NCBI GenBank assembly: GCA_002794775.1
Contig: NBAY01000094.1
Location: 1 to 64,000 of the forward strand
Reading direction: 5' to 3'
DNA length: 64,000 bases
Origin: Porodaedalea pini
Taxonomy: Eukaryota > Basidiomycota > Agaricomycetes > Hymenochaetales > Hymenochaetaceae
Part shown: one piece after another, positions 21,887-34,551 of the stretch
Layout: each line of letters starts with the position of its first letter
Numbering within the stretch: position 1 is the stretch's first letter
Made by a program: the position numbers and the translations under genes
The notes under the pieces: model-generated
Databases searched by the model: none
What the model was told of the DNA's origin: nothing
What the model saw: the letters and a program-made list of their open reading frames with translations, nothing else

Positions 21887-24800
21887 CTAAGACTCTTTTG
21901 TGTCGTTCAAGACAGACGATTTGAGCACTCCTGCAAGTACAGAGCCTCCAGCGACGGGGCGTTCGAGCTTGTTTGAACCTATAAAATCGAAGATTATTTC
22001 TTTAGATTATCGTTCGAAGTTCAGCACTTACCAGCGCGGACTGTAAAGTTGGCACTCGCAAAGCCGCTGAGGTTCGCGAAACCTAGATTTTAAGACGGTT
22101 CAAAAATATGAATTACTATCATAAGGAAGAAGAAAATGCGCAATGTGCTCACTGATATTCCTCATAGCGTAGTATGTCCCGATCATCGTCTTCGGATCGA
22201 TGGTTAGCGTGAAAAACCCTCTGTACGACCCTTCGCTCCATTGCAAGTCTTCGTTTCCCTTTGCCGAAACATATTGCGTGCTGAGCACGTCTGCAGCTTC
22301 CGGCAGTATATTGGAGCCGAACGATGAACCGGAAGTGACGGCGGTCCCAGCGAACTCGACGCCGAGCGCGCCTTCGCCTGTGTTTGGATTGTACCTGTCT
22401 CGGTATGGATAAATTAGCACAGGTGAAACGAAAGAAATGAGGATTTTATGTACGTTCTGGTATCATTAGGATCTACGAAACAATCAACACTTTCACATGT
22501 TTTAAGTTCAAAGCACAGATCACTCACGGGCAAGATCTGAAGCCCAGTTAGCATGGCTATCTCCAGAAAGAATGATGACATTGTCAATTCTATTGTTGGC
22601 GATGTGATTGAGAACGCGTTCCCGATTTGCTCTGTATCCATCCCAGGCGTCCTGGACAGCTCTCAGTTGGCAAATCGGAGTAAAGTGAAGAAATGCTTAC
22701 TAGATCAACTAATGACAAATTTATTGAGCCTTCAAGTTGCGGGAGAGGTTTAAAGGACTTACAAACTCCAGATTCATTCAACTGCGTGAATACGATCTGT
22801 TGGCTTTGAAGATATTTCAATTCAGACAGCTCTGTATCGCTGAAAGAGAATAAGTACGTCACTTACCCGACAACACGCCACACCGCTCCCCTTGACTTTG
22901 ATTGTGATAGCGAATCAAAGAACCCTTGTACTCATCAACAGTCGGAGGAAGGTGGGACAATAGATGAGACCTACAGTTTTCCTGTGGGAAACCCATGAGT
23001 GATCTATTATTGAAGGCCGCAATCGTGTTGACGTCTTGTAAAATGCGTTAGCCAGTATACAGTCATAAAGCGATTTAAGTCTAACATTCCGTATTGTAGT
23101 AGACCTGACATGCGAAGCTCAGATCTCAAGTAAACGGGAACAGCTGGAAAACAATGACTTACATCAGTTAGGTCGCGATCGTACTGCCGGGTGTCGAGCA
23201 TCGTAAGATCAAGAAGCTGTCCGATCTGGAAGTTGCGCCAGATGCGCAGCTTATCATCCGCAGAAGTCTGTCGAACGGGCATCCACTCATGATACGCACG
23301 TACGGCTGCGAGCTTACGGTCCGTGAAGCATGCGCCGGAGGGAGAGAACGAGCAGCCGAGCATCGTATCGTTGGAGTCTGCAGTTCCTGCTTTCCACGAG
23401 TTATCGGCGACCTATACGTAATGATGAATAGTAGCCCGCAATCTAAAACGATCTGCATACTTCGTGGTCGTCCTAAAGCAACGTTTGATCAGACATACCC
23501 CTTGAGGAAGAGTTGGTTTGTAGATTTACCCTGTAAATAGATTAGTGAGCATCTTTCGGTCAGAACTGAATCTTTCATGCTCACCATACAGTGATCCATG
23601 GTCCGCTTTGGTGAGCGAGCACAAGACTCTGGTCTGTCCGGTACTGATTAAGACGCTGTCGGTAATCGAATATGGTGGCCAGCTCGCGGCCCAAGACTTG
23701 ACGTCCGATGTCAGCTCTGTCACACTTTCATCAGACAATGTGGGATCACGTAGGGAAAAAAGGCCCCGAACCCATTCCCCAATGCTTCGTAAATCTAAAA
23801 ATCAGGTGAAAAAGTAGGATTATGAATGTCATTATTTGCGGACGTACGTAGTCTCCAAGATGGATGAAGGCATCCGCTGAGGTATTCGTTGCCGCAAACC
23901 CGTATGCGTTGAACCACCCTGAAAATCATGCGATCATCATTTATCTGCGCAGATTGAACTCAAACGCTACTCACCGGCTTGATACTGTGAGCATGAGAAG
24001 ACGGCTAAGGTCAACGGCTTCCCTCCATTCACTCTATCCGCGGGCGCTTTAAGAGGTATAAGTATTCAAAAACAGTGGAATCACAAGGGATACCGACTAT
24101 CCGAACTCGCAAACGTCCTCGTCCTCCCGACCGGGCTCAGACTACTCGGATCGGTGCAGTCGCTGAACACGAACCAGTATTGCGTATCGGGGCTGAGTCC
24201 AGTTGCCTCGACCTTGACCGTGAAGTCAACATCATAGCTCGTGAATGCCTGGCCGCTCGATATCGGACTGCCCGAGAGGCTCTCATTGGGAAAGACAGAG
24301 AAGGCGACGCAGACGGGGACGGACTGGTCTGGAATCGTGCCGACTGGAGCGGAGGGGTTGAGTGCGACTGGAGAAGGGACCGCACGCGTCCAGAGGAGGA
24401 CTGAGGTGTCAAAGGGATCGCCGCTTGCCACTGCAGAAAATAAACTCACGTTTCTGATGAGACGAGTGGGTATTGCGTACCTGAGTGAGTGAAGTTTATT
24501 CCTCCACTCCATACGAAGGGACTCTGCATCGTTCGAGATATAAGCATCATCCAACCTGCAGGTAACACGAAATATACATTGCTAAAGTCCGCGCCGTAGA
24601 AGGTCGGATAATGTTCATCGACAAACATCGTGGCGTCATCTGTCTGGCGCTTCGACAGACTCCTCTTGAAATTCTCTATATGGCGTTTATGTATAACATC
24701 GGTGTCTCGCGAAAACTGGGAAAGTACAAATGTTTCATACTTTCCATCACAAACCTTCAGAAAAAGCTTACCTGAGGATGATCGACGAAGGGTGAATTGT

Positions 24801-24900
24801 ACGCGAGATTGGAATCAAGCGGACTGGTCGCCTTGGCTGCTGCAACTGCCAGACAAACAGCCACGAAGATAATTGAAGCAGTCATGTTCCTCGATTGCAT
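21887..24900 (-). CDS. Secreted PhoD-type alkaline phosphatase/phosphodiesterase
   Basis: Multi-exon minus-strand gene. Exons placed with confidence are 24772-24900 (signal peptide MQSRNMTASIIFVAVCLAVA), 24578-24673, 24481-24523, 24094-24430, 23461-23472 and 23163-23411. Motifs in order are GGINFTHS joined to VASGDPFDTSVLLWTRA, LAVFSCSQYQ, FIHLGDY joined to IYEALGNG, IFDYRQRLNQYRTD, GPWITVWDDHEVADNSWKAG, MLDTRQYDRDLTD, NNRSLMGFPQE, VFTQLNESG, AWDGYRANRERVLNH and IILSGDSHANWASDLAR, then a C-terminal NKLERPVAG. These are the metal-binding blocks of the PhoD family, which hydrolyses phosphomonoesters and phosphodiesters outside the cell. VWDDHE is assembled from four pieces and needs a one-nucleotide exon at 23530. 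The junctions between about 22700 and 23100, and near AWDGY, are less certain. Confidence 0.87.
23530..23530 (-). other. Candidate single-nucleotide exon in the PhoD-type gene
   Basis: On the minus strand CTATTTACAG|G|GTAAATC joins the donor at 23584 (TATG|GTGAGC) to the acceptor before 23472 (CTTTAG|GAC). It completes the Trp codon of VWDDHE between introns of 54 and 57 bp. Confidence 0.6.
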
Positions 24901-25932
24901 TGCATTCCCTTCAACATTGGAGCTTTTATAGAATTCTACCGCAAGCTTTGCGAGCGTCACGCAGGGTTACGTAGATCATAAGGTAGCGCGGACGAATGTC
25001 GAAAAGTCAGATGGCATAGAAGTACTGCCTACAAGGCCTTGGAGGCGCTGCTACCTCTAAGTTTCAGGCCCAGATCCATGTGCTCCTAAGACGTTCGTAT
25101 ACGCACGTTCGATGTATATGGCTTTCAAGAGGACGCTGGAAAGACACCGGTCGATAACATAATGCGGAGATAAACATGCCGAGAATACCATTATCTTCTT
25201 CGTCCTGGCATATGATCAGGAGTGAAGGAGCGAGAAGCTTGCGGTCCCGCTCTGCGAACCCAACTCTGTCTATCACGCGCTACCATAGGACCTCAGCGTC
25301 GAGAGAATGGCCGGAGAATAAAAGCAATGGTCTTGTTGAAAGCAGCTTACTTCGGTCTGAGAGCGGCGAAGTCATAGAAGCAGAGCAGAAAAACCGTTGA
25401 CGCGGAGCAAATGACTTGAGACTCAGGTAATAGTAGTACTGTAGCTTCGGTCCAGCACGTGCGTGACGTAGAACACGTGCGGATCTCAGATAGCGTAAGT
25501 AAGCTGAAAGCAACGGCCGCAGGTCCAAACACTTTGCAGCAGATACAATTAACCATTTGAATGCTATAGACAAATACAAATCCCATGAGAGCAATGCTTA
25601 TAAGCCAAAACAATAGCAATAACAAGAATGAGACCAGCTATACTGCTGGTAGATGCCTATTCTGTCGAAGAACAAGTAGGGAAAACTAGAAAGACAAGGG
25701 ACAGCGCTGTGCGTGTGTTAGTGAACGGCAGCCGAACGGTCGAGGCAGGCTGGATGAGTAGGACAATGTAAATGTGAAAGGACAACGAAACGAAACGCCG
25801 TCGAGGTCGTGAGTCAATCATCAGTTTCGTGTCGTATGTCGGTGAGAAGGGTGACGAATGAGTGAGGGAGCTTTGCGGTAAAATGATAAGGAATGTAAAG
25901 GTGGCCGGCGGGCAAGAAGGAGCCAAAAGCGC
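24901..25932. other. Intergenic, no gene supported
   Basis: Promoter side of the PhoD-type gene and 3' flank of the PL14-like gene. Several hydrophobic minus-strand frames near 25280-25625 lack any family pattern and splice logic. Confidence 0.4.
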
Positions 25933-27087
25933 TTAGGACTCGATGATGGCACCAGAGACGTCCGCGAACCACGCCTTCTGGGTTTTTGGCGACGCCCAGT
26001 CGCTGGTGCTGCCACCAAAGAATGTCTGGAACTGCATGCCCTGGATTGTCGCGCCGCTGTCGGAGCGGAGTGTGACATTGTTCAGCGTGATCGCCTCCTC
26101 GCCGCCGACCCAGACTTTGATCTGCCCGTCCGTCTTCCCGGCGGTGTTGAGCTTCACTCGCTGCGCGACGGTCACCCACTCGCCGGACGGGAACGTGAAC
26201 GCGCCGCGTCCGACAGAGTAGCCGTAGTCCGAGTTTGCGATCGTGCCCGGGACGGCAAGCTGTGCAGCAGCGTTCGCGTCGGTGAGCGGGATGTAGGTGT
26301 AGAGCTCGCCTGCCCCATCTGTGCGCCACATGAGACGGCCGTCGAAGCATTCCGAGCGGGCATCCTGACGGCCGCCAGAGCAGCCGAATGCTTCGCTGCC
26401 ATCACCACCAACTGAATTTCGGTCCGGACCAAGGCGGAACGAAGGTACAAGTGTATTTTAAACACGGTAGTCCGGACCAAGTGATGAGCCGGTTGGAATG
26501 AAAATTTACAGAAAAGGGTAGCACAGTCGAAATTGAATAGATGAGTCACTGCCACATAAATACAGACATGAAAGCCACTCACAGGCACCAGGAAGCTTTC
26601 CGCCCTTGTTGAACTCGAAACCGTCCTCGAACATGACCGAATAGCCCATCATAACCTCCTCCGCGCCGTTCGCGATCGCGTTGGAAAATTCGTCGGAGCC
26701 GCCGAGATAGAAGCCGAACCCACCGAGCGGTGTATTGGAAGGATTCCAGGAGCCCTCGGGGTAGTTAGCCTCCCAGGCAGTCTTGCCATTTTCTGTAACA
26801 ACATTGTGGGTCATGCCGCTCTGGACCTTGATTACCTTCAGCGCATTGTCGCTGAGGTCGACCGAGGACACGCCGGAGATGGAGACGCCAGACGCGGTGG
26901 TGAAGCCAGAGGAGTAGGTGTGTTCTGCCGGGAAGAGGCTGCTCCCCAGTGAGCGTTTCTTGTGCTCGAGTGCGCGTTTGTGCTGAACGGCATGGACGTG
27001 CGGGCGATAGGTCCCGAAAGCGAGTGTCGGTCCGACAAGTCCAGAAAGAGAAAGAATGAAAATGAACGACTGAGCGAAGGACTTCAT
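25933..27087 (-). CDS. Secreted polysaccharide lyase family 14-like protein
   Basis: Two exons (26583-27087 and 25933-26411) joined by a 171-bp intron give 327 residues. The N-terminus is a signal peptide (MKSFAQSFIFILSLSGLVG) with a basic KR-rich stretch after it. The diagnostic block is YSVMFEDGFEFNKGGKLPG joined to FGGDGSEAFGCSGG, then CFDGRLMWRTDGAGELYTYI and VGRGAFTFPSGEWVTVAQRV. It ends with a beta-rich stretch containing GMQFQTFFGGSTSDWASP. The GGKLPG and FDGRLMWR patterns belong to PL14-type alginate/glucuronan lyase folds of fungi. The likely role is extracellular breakdown of uronic-acid polysaccharides; the substrate is not known. Four Cys in the second exon may form disulphides. 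Confidence 0.85.
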
Positions 27088-29153
27088 TGCGCCGAGCTGA
27101 GAAAACGCTTGAAAGGAAGCAAGGCAAAGACGGGGAGGACGAGAAGGAAAGGAGAATGTTGAGATGAGGCGTGAAAAACCGACCAGGGGATGAAGAAAGT
27201 ACCTGCGGCTTAGCGACCTTTTATACTAGCCGGAGCCGGCAATCCCAGGGTCCTCCTGCCTTTATTGAAAATCTATTTGGATTGTTCGGACGACATTCAT
27301 TCTTGTTTTCTCTTCGACAGTTCGACAGTTCATGTCTGCAAAAGGACAATTCTAGATCTGGTGCCGCATTTTACAATTGTAGGCCTCATGTCTGACATGA
27401 ACCGTCGAGAACCGGTCAGACAGCCTACCATCATCCGGAGACTTCCAAGGTTATGCGCTATGTGCTGGCATACAGCGCTGGCGCTGCTCTGTCGGCGCGT
27501 GTCTTTTCAAAGTATCTTCTCGCGGACCTCGCACGGAAGATGACATTGAGGCTATCCGAAGATGCCTCTGTGCGTCAAGGTAGAAACGGAGAAGTCGAGG
27601 CCTGTGCACACGACCGCTCGACATTTAATAATGGTTGATGGCAGCGACACAAAGAGACAAGCCTCTGATCAAAAGCCTCGATATCAAAAACTGCTCTCTT
27701 TACCCCACTCCTATCGCTTGGCATCGCTCCTATGTTATGCCAGCTCATCAACCGGCTGCAAGCTGCACTTGTTGTTCCGTCCGCTCTACATACGAGCTGC
27801 TCCTGCTCACGGGCAGAGTCTGCGTGTTTCTCCGATTTAGGCCTTCTCGCAAGATACGCTGTGCACTGGTGCTGTATACAAATCCAACCCGCCGTCGAGC
27901 TGTACAAATCTAAGGGGTAAGTCCCATCTAAATCGCGAGTTTGCTCCGCACATGCTGATGCTGAGTACAATTTGCCACCATCTAAGTTCCGCTGATGCCA
28001 AGCTACTCTAACCTGTTTCGAGAACCTTGTATCAAGTTGACTGCAAGTGTGGTTGTTACTTCCACAAGTGGTCTCTATAACGCCTTTAGGCAGTTATCAT
28101 CGACTGTATTTGGAGGCAACCCAAGATACTTGACGAATGACCAAGCTATTCCACAACGCAGTACCAGATCCGTCCAAGTAGCGTCATGATATCGTGGCTA
28201 TGACTTGCTTTCATAGCAGCTTTCGAATGCTTCGCTATGCCAGCACGATACATTGGAATTAAAGGAGCGTGTCTGACGCTGACAAGGTGAAGCTCCGGGA
28301 AATCAATTTGCGGACTTTAGCCTCGTACCGTTCGGCCTATGTCGATATCTTTCATCCTGACAGTAGAAGTACTGCAAGCACTCGAAGCTCTTGCACCGAA
28401 GGAGCATTGCTTTCATACATAGGGTCATCGGCTCGGAGGATGAAACCAGCTCTGATGGGTACTTCCCACTACTCAGAACAAGCTCCGCGCCTAATCAAGA
28501 GCCCATCTAGATGATAATGGACCTCAGTGCCAGTGACTGCAATTTAATCGCGATTTCTCATAAGTGTGGTTGCAACCAACTAAGATATGAAATCTTATTA
28601 GTGCGGGTGTCTAGCAGCGAGACGGTACTCTTGTTCCATCTCCTCCAAGTCTGCGCTATATGGCTTGGACCGATCACATTCGCTCAGGAAGGAGTTGATG
28701 GCTTGCAGCCTAGCTAAAAGCTCACTCTAGGCTCTAGCTCTCATTGCCGTTCTGTAGCTAGAAGCTGGGGTTTTGAATTAATTGTCGACACACCTAGCAA
28801 TCAAGCTACAGAATTGCCCTTTTGAGTCATACTTCTGGGTAATGTACGCGGCGCCTCTCAAACCATCCAAAGAATTTGGAGATATGATGTCTCAGACTGT
28901 AGGCTATGAGCTTCAGACCACAGCTGAGATGCTCAGACTACTCATCTCTGCGCTCTCAGATGAGATGCAATCTGAGGCGGTTGCTACCCGTGCCTTTCGG
29001 TTTCAACCAATAGTGCGCGTATAGTATTCCCTCAAGACAACCAATAATTCCCAAAGAGTGTAATATACGACATAAGCTACTAATACCAGATAAAAAAAGT
29101 CGTCCAATAGAAACCCTACAAAACGTATAGGCCCCCAGATAGCAAAAGCGCTG
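27088..29153. other. Gene-poor region with possible decayed sequence
   Basis: Contains the PL14-like promoter and about 1.8 kb with only short frames. Around 27690-27920 there is a hydrophobic plus-strand frame with ELYKSKG-like sequence that vaguely recalls DUF6533 exon 13. The match is too weak to call. Confidence 0.35.
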
Positions 29154-29883
29154 TTAAGCCATAGCAACGGCCGCAAGAACTAGCGGTAGCACACCCACAA
29201 AGGCGACAACAGCGGCGTTCTTCCCCGCACTCGATGTTTGCGTTGACGCCGCACCAGAAGAAGTGCTTGATGCGCTGGAGCCCGTGCTCTTGCTCGCGCT
29301 CGCTGAGCTGGTTGAGACGACAACGGTGATCGTGTCGGCAATTCCGGAGGTCGTCTCGAGGTCTGTGGTCGTCTGCGATCCGCTGACAGCAACGAAAGCC
29401 TCAGTGCAGTCGGCGGAGCCGTCGCTGAGCCCACACCCGATGGACTCGACCGCGGCAATGCCGTCGACCGAGGCGGAGAGAATCGCAGTGGCTGCCGAGG
29501 CATTCTCGATGAGGGTGACTGTCAAAAGGGCAATGTGAGATTAATTGCAACGAGAGAGAAAGAGGCACGAGGGCACGAACAAGTGACGGGTGGCTCATCG
29601 TCTGTGTCTGTCGCCTGCGCGGATAGGACATACGTCGTCCCGTCCGCGCCGGTCCCGACGATTACACCTGATGCAAGTTCACCAGCGTCTGCACTCTCTG
29701 GAAGGTCCGAACCATCTACGACCTCAAACGGAAGCGCCGTCGTCACCTGCGGGCTAGCGGTTACGCCTACAGGCACGACATACAAACGAGAATCAGATCA
29801 TCACGGTTTCTCAGTCAAGGCAAGTACGTACCATGAATGCAAACAAGAGCGACGAGAGCGGGAAGGATGGTTTTGAAGAGCAT
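29154..29883 (-). CDS. Small GPI-anchored Ser/Thr-rich secreted protein
   Basis: Three exons on the minus strand: exon 1 starts at the ATG at 29883, exon 2 covers roughly 29573-29772 and exon 3 runs from about 29522 to the stop at 29154. The start MLFKTILPALVALVCIHG is a signal peptide. The middle has VTTALPFEVVDGSDLP and VIVGTGADGTTYVLSAQ; the third exon has a short domain with two Cys (IGCGLSDGSADCTEAF), then a Ser/Thr/Ala-rich tract and a C-terminal hydrophobic tail AVVAFVGVLPLVLAAVAMA after SSAGKN. That is the signature of a GPI-anchored cell-surface protein. The second intron (about 50 bp, donor GTGCCT) is the least certain junction. No specific function can be assigned. Confidence 0.72.
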
Positions 29884-31337
29884 CGAGTGATCGTGGGGAG
29901 TCGGCGGGGAGAAAATGAATGGCAGAGGAATCAGGAGGAACTTTTTAGAGTCGTGAGGTGACCTGAAATTTGGAACATCTTTTTATATCAGAAGATCCGC
30001 ATCAAACTGTACCTGGGCGTTCTTCGGGACCGTGTAGCTTTCGTCGCGGTGTTGCATCAGATTGAGGAATCGGCTGAAAATGAAGCGCTTCAAGCGTAGC
30101 GAGCCTGAGCATGCTGCTAGAGAAGCAGGTCTGCAGTCCGTAAATTTTATGCTTCTGAGACCCAGGTACGTTTGTTCCAGGTCCTGAGCGAAGACGTGCA
30201 TGCCGAATGGAACAAGTTGCACCGATCGTGCAACAGACATTTATCCTCCGTAAAGCAGTCTGCACCTTACGGATAAGTTCAACAGAGTAACGAACAGCTT
30301 GCACAGGTTGCTGTGATAATTGATCGGCGCGCAGAAGATGAGGCTATGAGCCATCTCGACCAACACACACGCGGGCCTCGTGGGCGGTACTGCGGCACCA
30401 CGGGCCTCGACGATGAGGTCGCTGTACTACACGAACTACTAGTAGCTGCATAGCATCGGTAATTTACCAAATAGTGTGCACCTCCGGCAACAAGACGGTA
30501 AGTCGTGTGAGTGTGACAATGCACATCACGTGATGCGTGCATCGTGAATTCAAGCTGCTTTCTTCCTGTCAGTGTCAGCGGCTGTTGTGTCTTCTTGCAA
30601 ATGCATGAAAAGTTATCAGCATTGGCAACCAGAGCTTTACAAGTAACTCTTTCACCTGAGACCATACTACGATGGGCTCCATAAGGCGCAGCGACAGAAC
30701 TTTCGACCGGCAAACGTTACTCTATCCGATCTGGTTGGATTGGATCTAGACCCTCTTAGAAAGTGCAACGCCTCGCTGCCGCCAGTTATTCGCAACTCTC
30801 GAGTTATGTGGAGATCTTCACCTGAGCTTGTACATATTCTTTACGTGAGGAAGGCATTCGTCGGGCATACCATTTCTGTATACCGGCGTCAACATGGACC
30901 TGATAATACTTGAGCCAAGGTGAGTTTATTCATCTGCCATGTTTGAAATCTTCAGCTGACTCCTAGCTTCCATATGTACTCTTCGGCCTCCGTTTCACCG
31001 TGGGTCTTGCTGTGGTCACTTCCATTAACCGCCTCACACTCAGACCGCTCACCCACTGTAACTTCGCATCCTTGTGAGATCAGTCCATAGTTTGATATCA
31101 GGCTTCATCTGATCTGACATAGCTGTACAATAAGTTCTTTATGCACGAGCGAGGCTTCTGTATTCTAAGCTCAATCATTCTTCAAGGACGAAGCTGTGCT
31201 GCTTGAATCTTGATGACAGAGCCATCGTGAATCCTCCGTTGATGCGGACTGCTTCCTTTCGTATCGATAATGGAGTCATCACAATCTCTATCTCTACGTT
31301 CTGTTCCTGGTGCTCTAGGTTTAGCATGGCTAGCTCG
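29884..31337. other. Intergenic, no recognised gene
   Basis: Upstream of the GPI-anchored protein gene and of DUF6533 copy B. Only short frames without features. Confidence 0.45.
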
Positions 31338-31344
31338 TATAAAT
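31338..31344 (+). promoter_or_regulatory. TATA box of DUF6533 copy B
   Basis: TATAAAT 87 bp upstream of the ATG at 31425, in the same place as in the other paralogs. Confidence 0.5.
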
Positions 31345-31899
31345 GAGCTGCGCTCGTGAACCACATCGCAGGACTTCGGCCTTCCCCTCTCATTTCCTGC
31401 CATTGAAACTACTGGAAATCTCAGATGGCGCTGTATGGCCGCTCAAATGTCGAACCTATCGATCCAAGTCTCGTACCTCTTATTGTCTCGGAGGCAAAAA
31501 TGAGCCAATATTTTCAAGTAGCGATCGCAACGCTTCTCGTTTTTGACTGCAGTAAGTCGACCTGAGCCAAACTAGATCTTATTTTGCTTACTCATTTCAT
31601 TAGTCATCACTATGGACAAAGAAGTGAGCATTATCCGCCTAACATATTCTAAGTCTAGCATCCTGAATGCGACGGTATCGGTCTACGCACAGGTCAAATA
31701 CTTTTGGGTTTGTTCTAGGCATAGTCTCTTGTCGAATCAAATGGCTTACCAAGTGAATCCTTCTGTGCACAAAGAGCGCTCCTCGAAAATCTGTAAACTT
31801 TGTTTACTTCGCCGTGAGTATCCATTGACTGAAGTATAAATGCACTTAACTTATGGTATTACAGATTCGATACGTTGGAATCTTTGCTTCTCTTTTCTA

Positions 31900-32590
31900 C
31901 AGTCAAAAACCGGTCCTTTGAACACCACCATTCCTTTGAACACCTTGCGTTTTCTGCTGCAATTCTTTATTTCTCTTCCCCTAAAAATTAGCATAGGTCC
32001 GTATAAATGTCATGTACACTGCATCAAAATTTCAGAAGAAAGGACGCAGTGGTTAAATTCAGAGAAATCGAAGTCTACAGAAATTAAGCAATTTATGCAC
32101 AACCTTCTTCAACAACTTTTTTTCTTATTATTTCTCACTTAACAAATGGATAAGCTGTTAGAATATTGAAAAAAATACCGCATTATCTGCACATTAGAGT
32201 TTGATTCATGTTAGTAAGGTCAAAATTGAATTTTATGGAGGGCAGATAATATGCTGAGGTCCCGAAATGTGACGAACAGAGTGAGCCATCTGTATGACGT
32301 AAGTGCTGTCAAAACCTTACTCTGTTGATCCGAGTCTTACGGTAGCATTTGAACTGGACTATGTGACTCTGTCACAAGGGCTGTTCAAAGGAATGGTTTC
32401 CGTGACAAACACCCCGCCTTTTTCTTGCCACCATATTAATTTTACATGCACACTTGAAGGCTCAAAAAAAATCCGGAAGATGCACTTAATTGGGGAATTC
32501 TCATATGTATCAAAAGCTTTATTAAAATGTTGCTGTAAACATTTTGCAGACGGAGTCGAAGTTACTGTTCAAAGGACCGGTTTTTGACTG
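31900..32590. mobile_element. 691-bp non-autonomous TIR element, TA target site
   Basis: The terminal inverted repeats begin CAGTCAAAAACCGGTCCTTT and end with the reverse complement (GTTCAAAGGACCGGTTTTTGACTG, about 24 bp, quoted in part). TA flanks both ends (31898-31899 and 32591-32592). The interior is AT-rich without a transposase frame. The termini differ from those of the 849-bp element beyond CAG, so this is a second TA-inserting family, again of Tc1/mariner-like type. Confidence 0.85.
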
Positions 32591-33702
32591 TATCTAAACT
32601 GTCAGTAAGATGCCTGGTTATTCGACTGCCTCTCCTCGAATACAAATAGTTCTTACCTGCATGCCACATAGGGAATGCTTTGGACGTAGATCTTACCTTG
32701 TGGGTAAAATAAACTCTGGAGATCATCTGACGCACTGAAAATAATAAATCCTTAGATGTGAGCTTGAGTAACACGGCGAAGAGCCCCTTTGAAGCTTACA
32801 ATCTATGTATAGGCCGTTTCTCCGCGTGGATCTTTAACCTATCCAGTGAGTTGCTTGCTGTTTTAAGCAAGTATTCTGCTCATCCTCGCTCAGACTGGTT
32901 AATGATCGCTTCAATTGATTGCAAGTAGTTGATTGTGTACTCTTCTCCTTGCTTGACATGAACGTGATTAACAGATATCCTCATGATAAGAGTCCTCGCA
33001 CTTTACTCCAGAGGTAGCGTTGACATTAGAAATGTCGGTCGCCTTATCTCACTTCATATGCTTTTACAGATAGGATATTGTCTGCGTGTCTCAAAGCATT
33101 ACTTGCTCTAGAGACAGCTTCAAAATTGGGAATCGTTATATATCTTACGCTTTACGAAAACGGTCAGCAGTGATCTTGTAGGTAGCGCATCATACCACCT
33201 GACCTCGATCTAAGTTGCCGTCGGAGTTCTTGGCGAAGATGCGACGACTTGCGGCTTTGAAAATAATCTACCATCAGTATGGGGCACCGTAGACTGGTGG
33301 GTGCATTCTGGATCGTGTTACGCAATACCTATGTAACTATGAGCAGGGTAATTCCGCTCGCGTATGCGCTAATACTCTTGATGCTCGCGCTCTACAAAGC
33401 TGCAGAATTCTGGAGAGCCGCCGCTGGATTTAGAAACTTCCGCCTCGTCAATGTCCTCATCCAGGATCAGGTCATATACTTCTTTTTGTGAGTTTTCAAC
33501 AATAACCTACTGAATCCGAGCACGTCTGACAAATTTTCAAGTGTCGTGTCCTGCTCTGTTTTCAACATCCTAGTGTACAACACAGACACGCCAGATAATT
33601 TTGTGGCACAGGTTCTGGTTCTTCTTGGGAGTCCTTTCTTTCTTAGCGTCCTTGGTGGTCGTATGCTAGTCAACTTGAAGGAAGCAGGCGAGCAGGGAGT
33701 TA

Positions 33703-34551
33703 CAGCCATTTTCATAAGTCCTGCGACACGTGCATGTCACGTGAAGTGAGCCGCATCAGAGCCAAAATGTCGAAAAATTAGAATGAATGGCTATTTTCTC
33801 TGTAAATTCTGCACAGTACCTGCTCATTAAGTACTCAAAAAAAAGGCATGGTTCTCAGGAGCAGAAATATGTAAAACAGGGAACAATAAATTCACTGTGT
33901 AGGTGGGTGGAGATCAAACAAGTGCAGCTGGTCTGTTCTCTCACCCATTTCCACTGAGATTCAAAAATTATGGCTCCCCTACATCTATCTATAAAATTCT
34001 TTCCTGTGACTGTAAATTAAGTATATGACTATACCAACAGCTCCTGCAAGTTTGAAGCCAATCCATTCAGTATTCATGGTGTAGCAGCAAGATTTGTGTT
34101 CCACTTCAAGCTCTTTCCACCCTCCTTTTCTCACAACAGGTCTTGCAGAGTAGAACACAAATCTTGCTGCTGGACCATGAATACTGAATGGATTGGCTTC
34201 AAACTTTCAGGAGCTGTTGGTATAGTCATATACTTAATTTACAGTCATAGGAAAGAATTTTATAGATAGATGTAGGGGAGCCATAATTTTTGAATCTCAG
34301 TGGAAATGGGTGAGAGAACAGACCAGCTGCACTTGTTTGATCTCCACCCACCTACACAGTGAATTTATTGTTCCCTGTTTTACATATTTCTGCTCCTGAG
34401 AACCATGCCTTTTTTTTGAGTACTTAATGAGCAGGTACTGTGCAGAATTTACAGAGAAAATAGCCATTCATTCTAATTTTTCGACATTTTGGCTCTGATG
34501 CGGCTCACTTCACGTGACATGCACGTGTCGCAGGACTTATGAAAATGGCTG
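33703..34551. mobile_element. 849-bp foldback (TIR) element, copy 2, inside exon 14 of copy B
   Basis: Arms 33703-34101 and 34153-34551 with loop 34102-34152; TA duplicates at 33701-33702 and 34552-34553. The arms look essentially perfect reverse complements. The insertion point falls in the codons for the conserved GVNEGTSY block. Confidence 0.93.

Noticed and set aside
23473..23584. One 112-bp intron before the DDHE exon of the PhoD-type gene
   Set aside because: Frame is lost with the GTGAGC donor; a GTATGG donor keeps frame but drops the conserved Val-Trp. The one-nucleotide exon is the better fit, though unproven.
24081..24554. Continuous minus-strand frame through 24430-24481 as one PhoD exon
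   Set aside because: It gives an unrelated leader before VASGDPFD. Splicing 24481-24523 to 24430 gives INFTHS-VASGDPFD, the expected PhoD sequence.
25280..25625. Hydrophobic minus-strand frames as another membrane-protein gene
   Set aside because: No DUF6533 or other family motif and no consistent exon joining.
27690..27920. Possible DUF6533 exon-13 remnant (ELYKSKG)
   Set aside because: Similarity is a handful of residues and no neighbouring exon is present.
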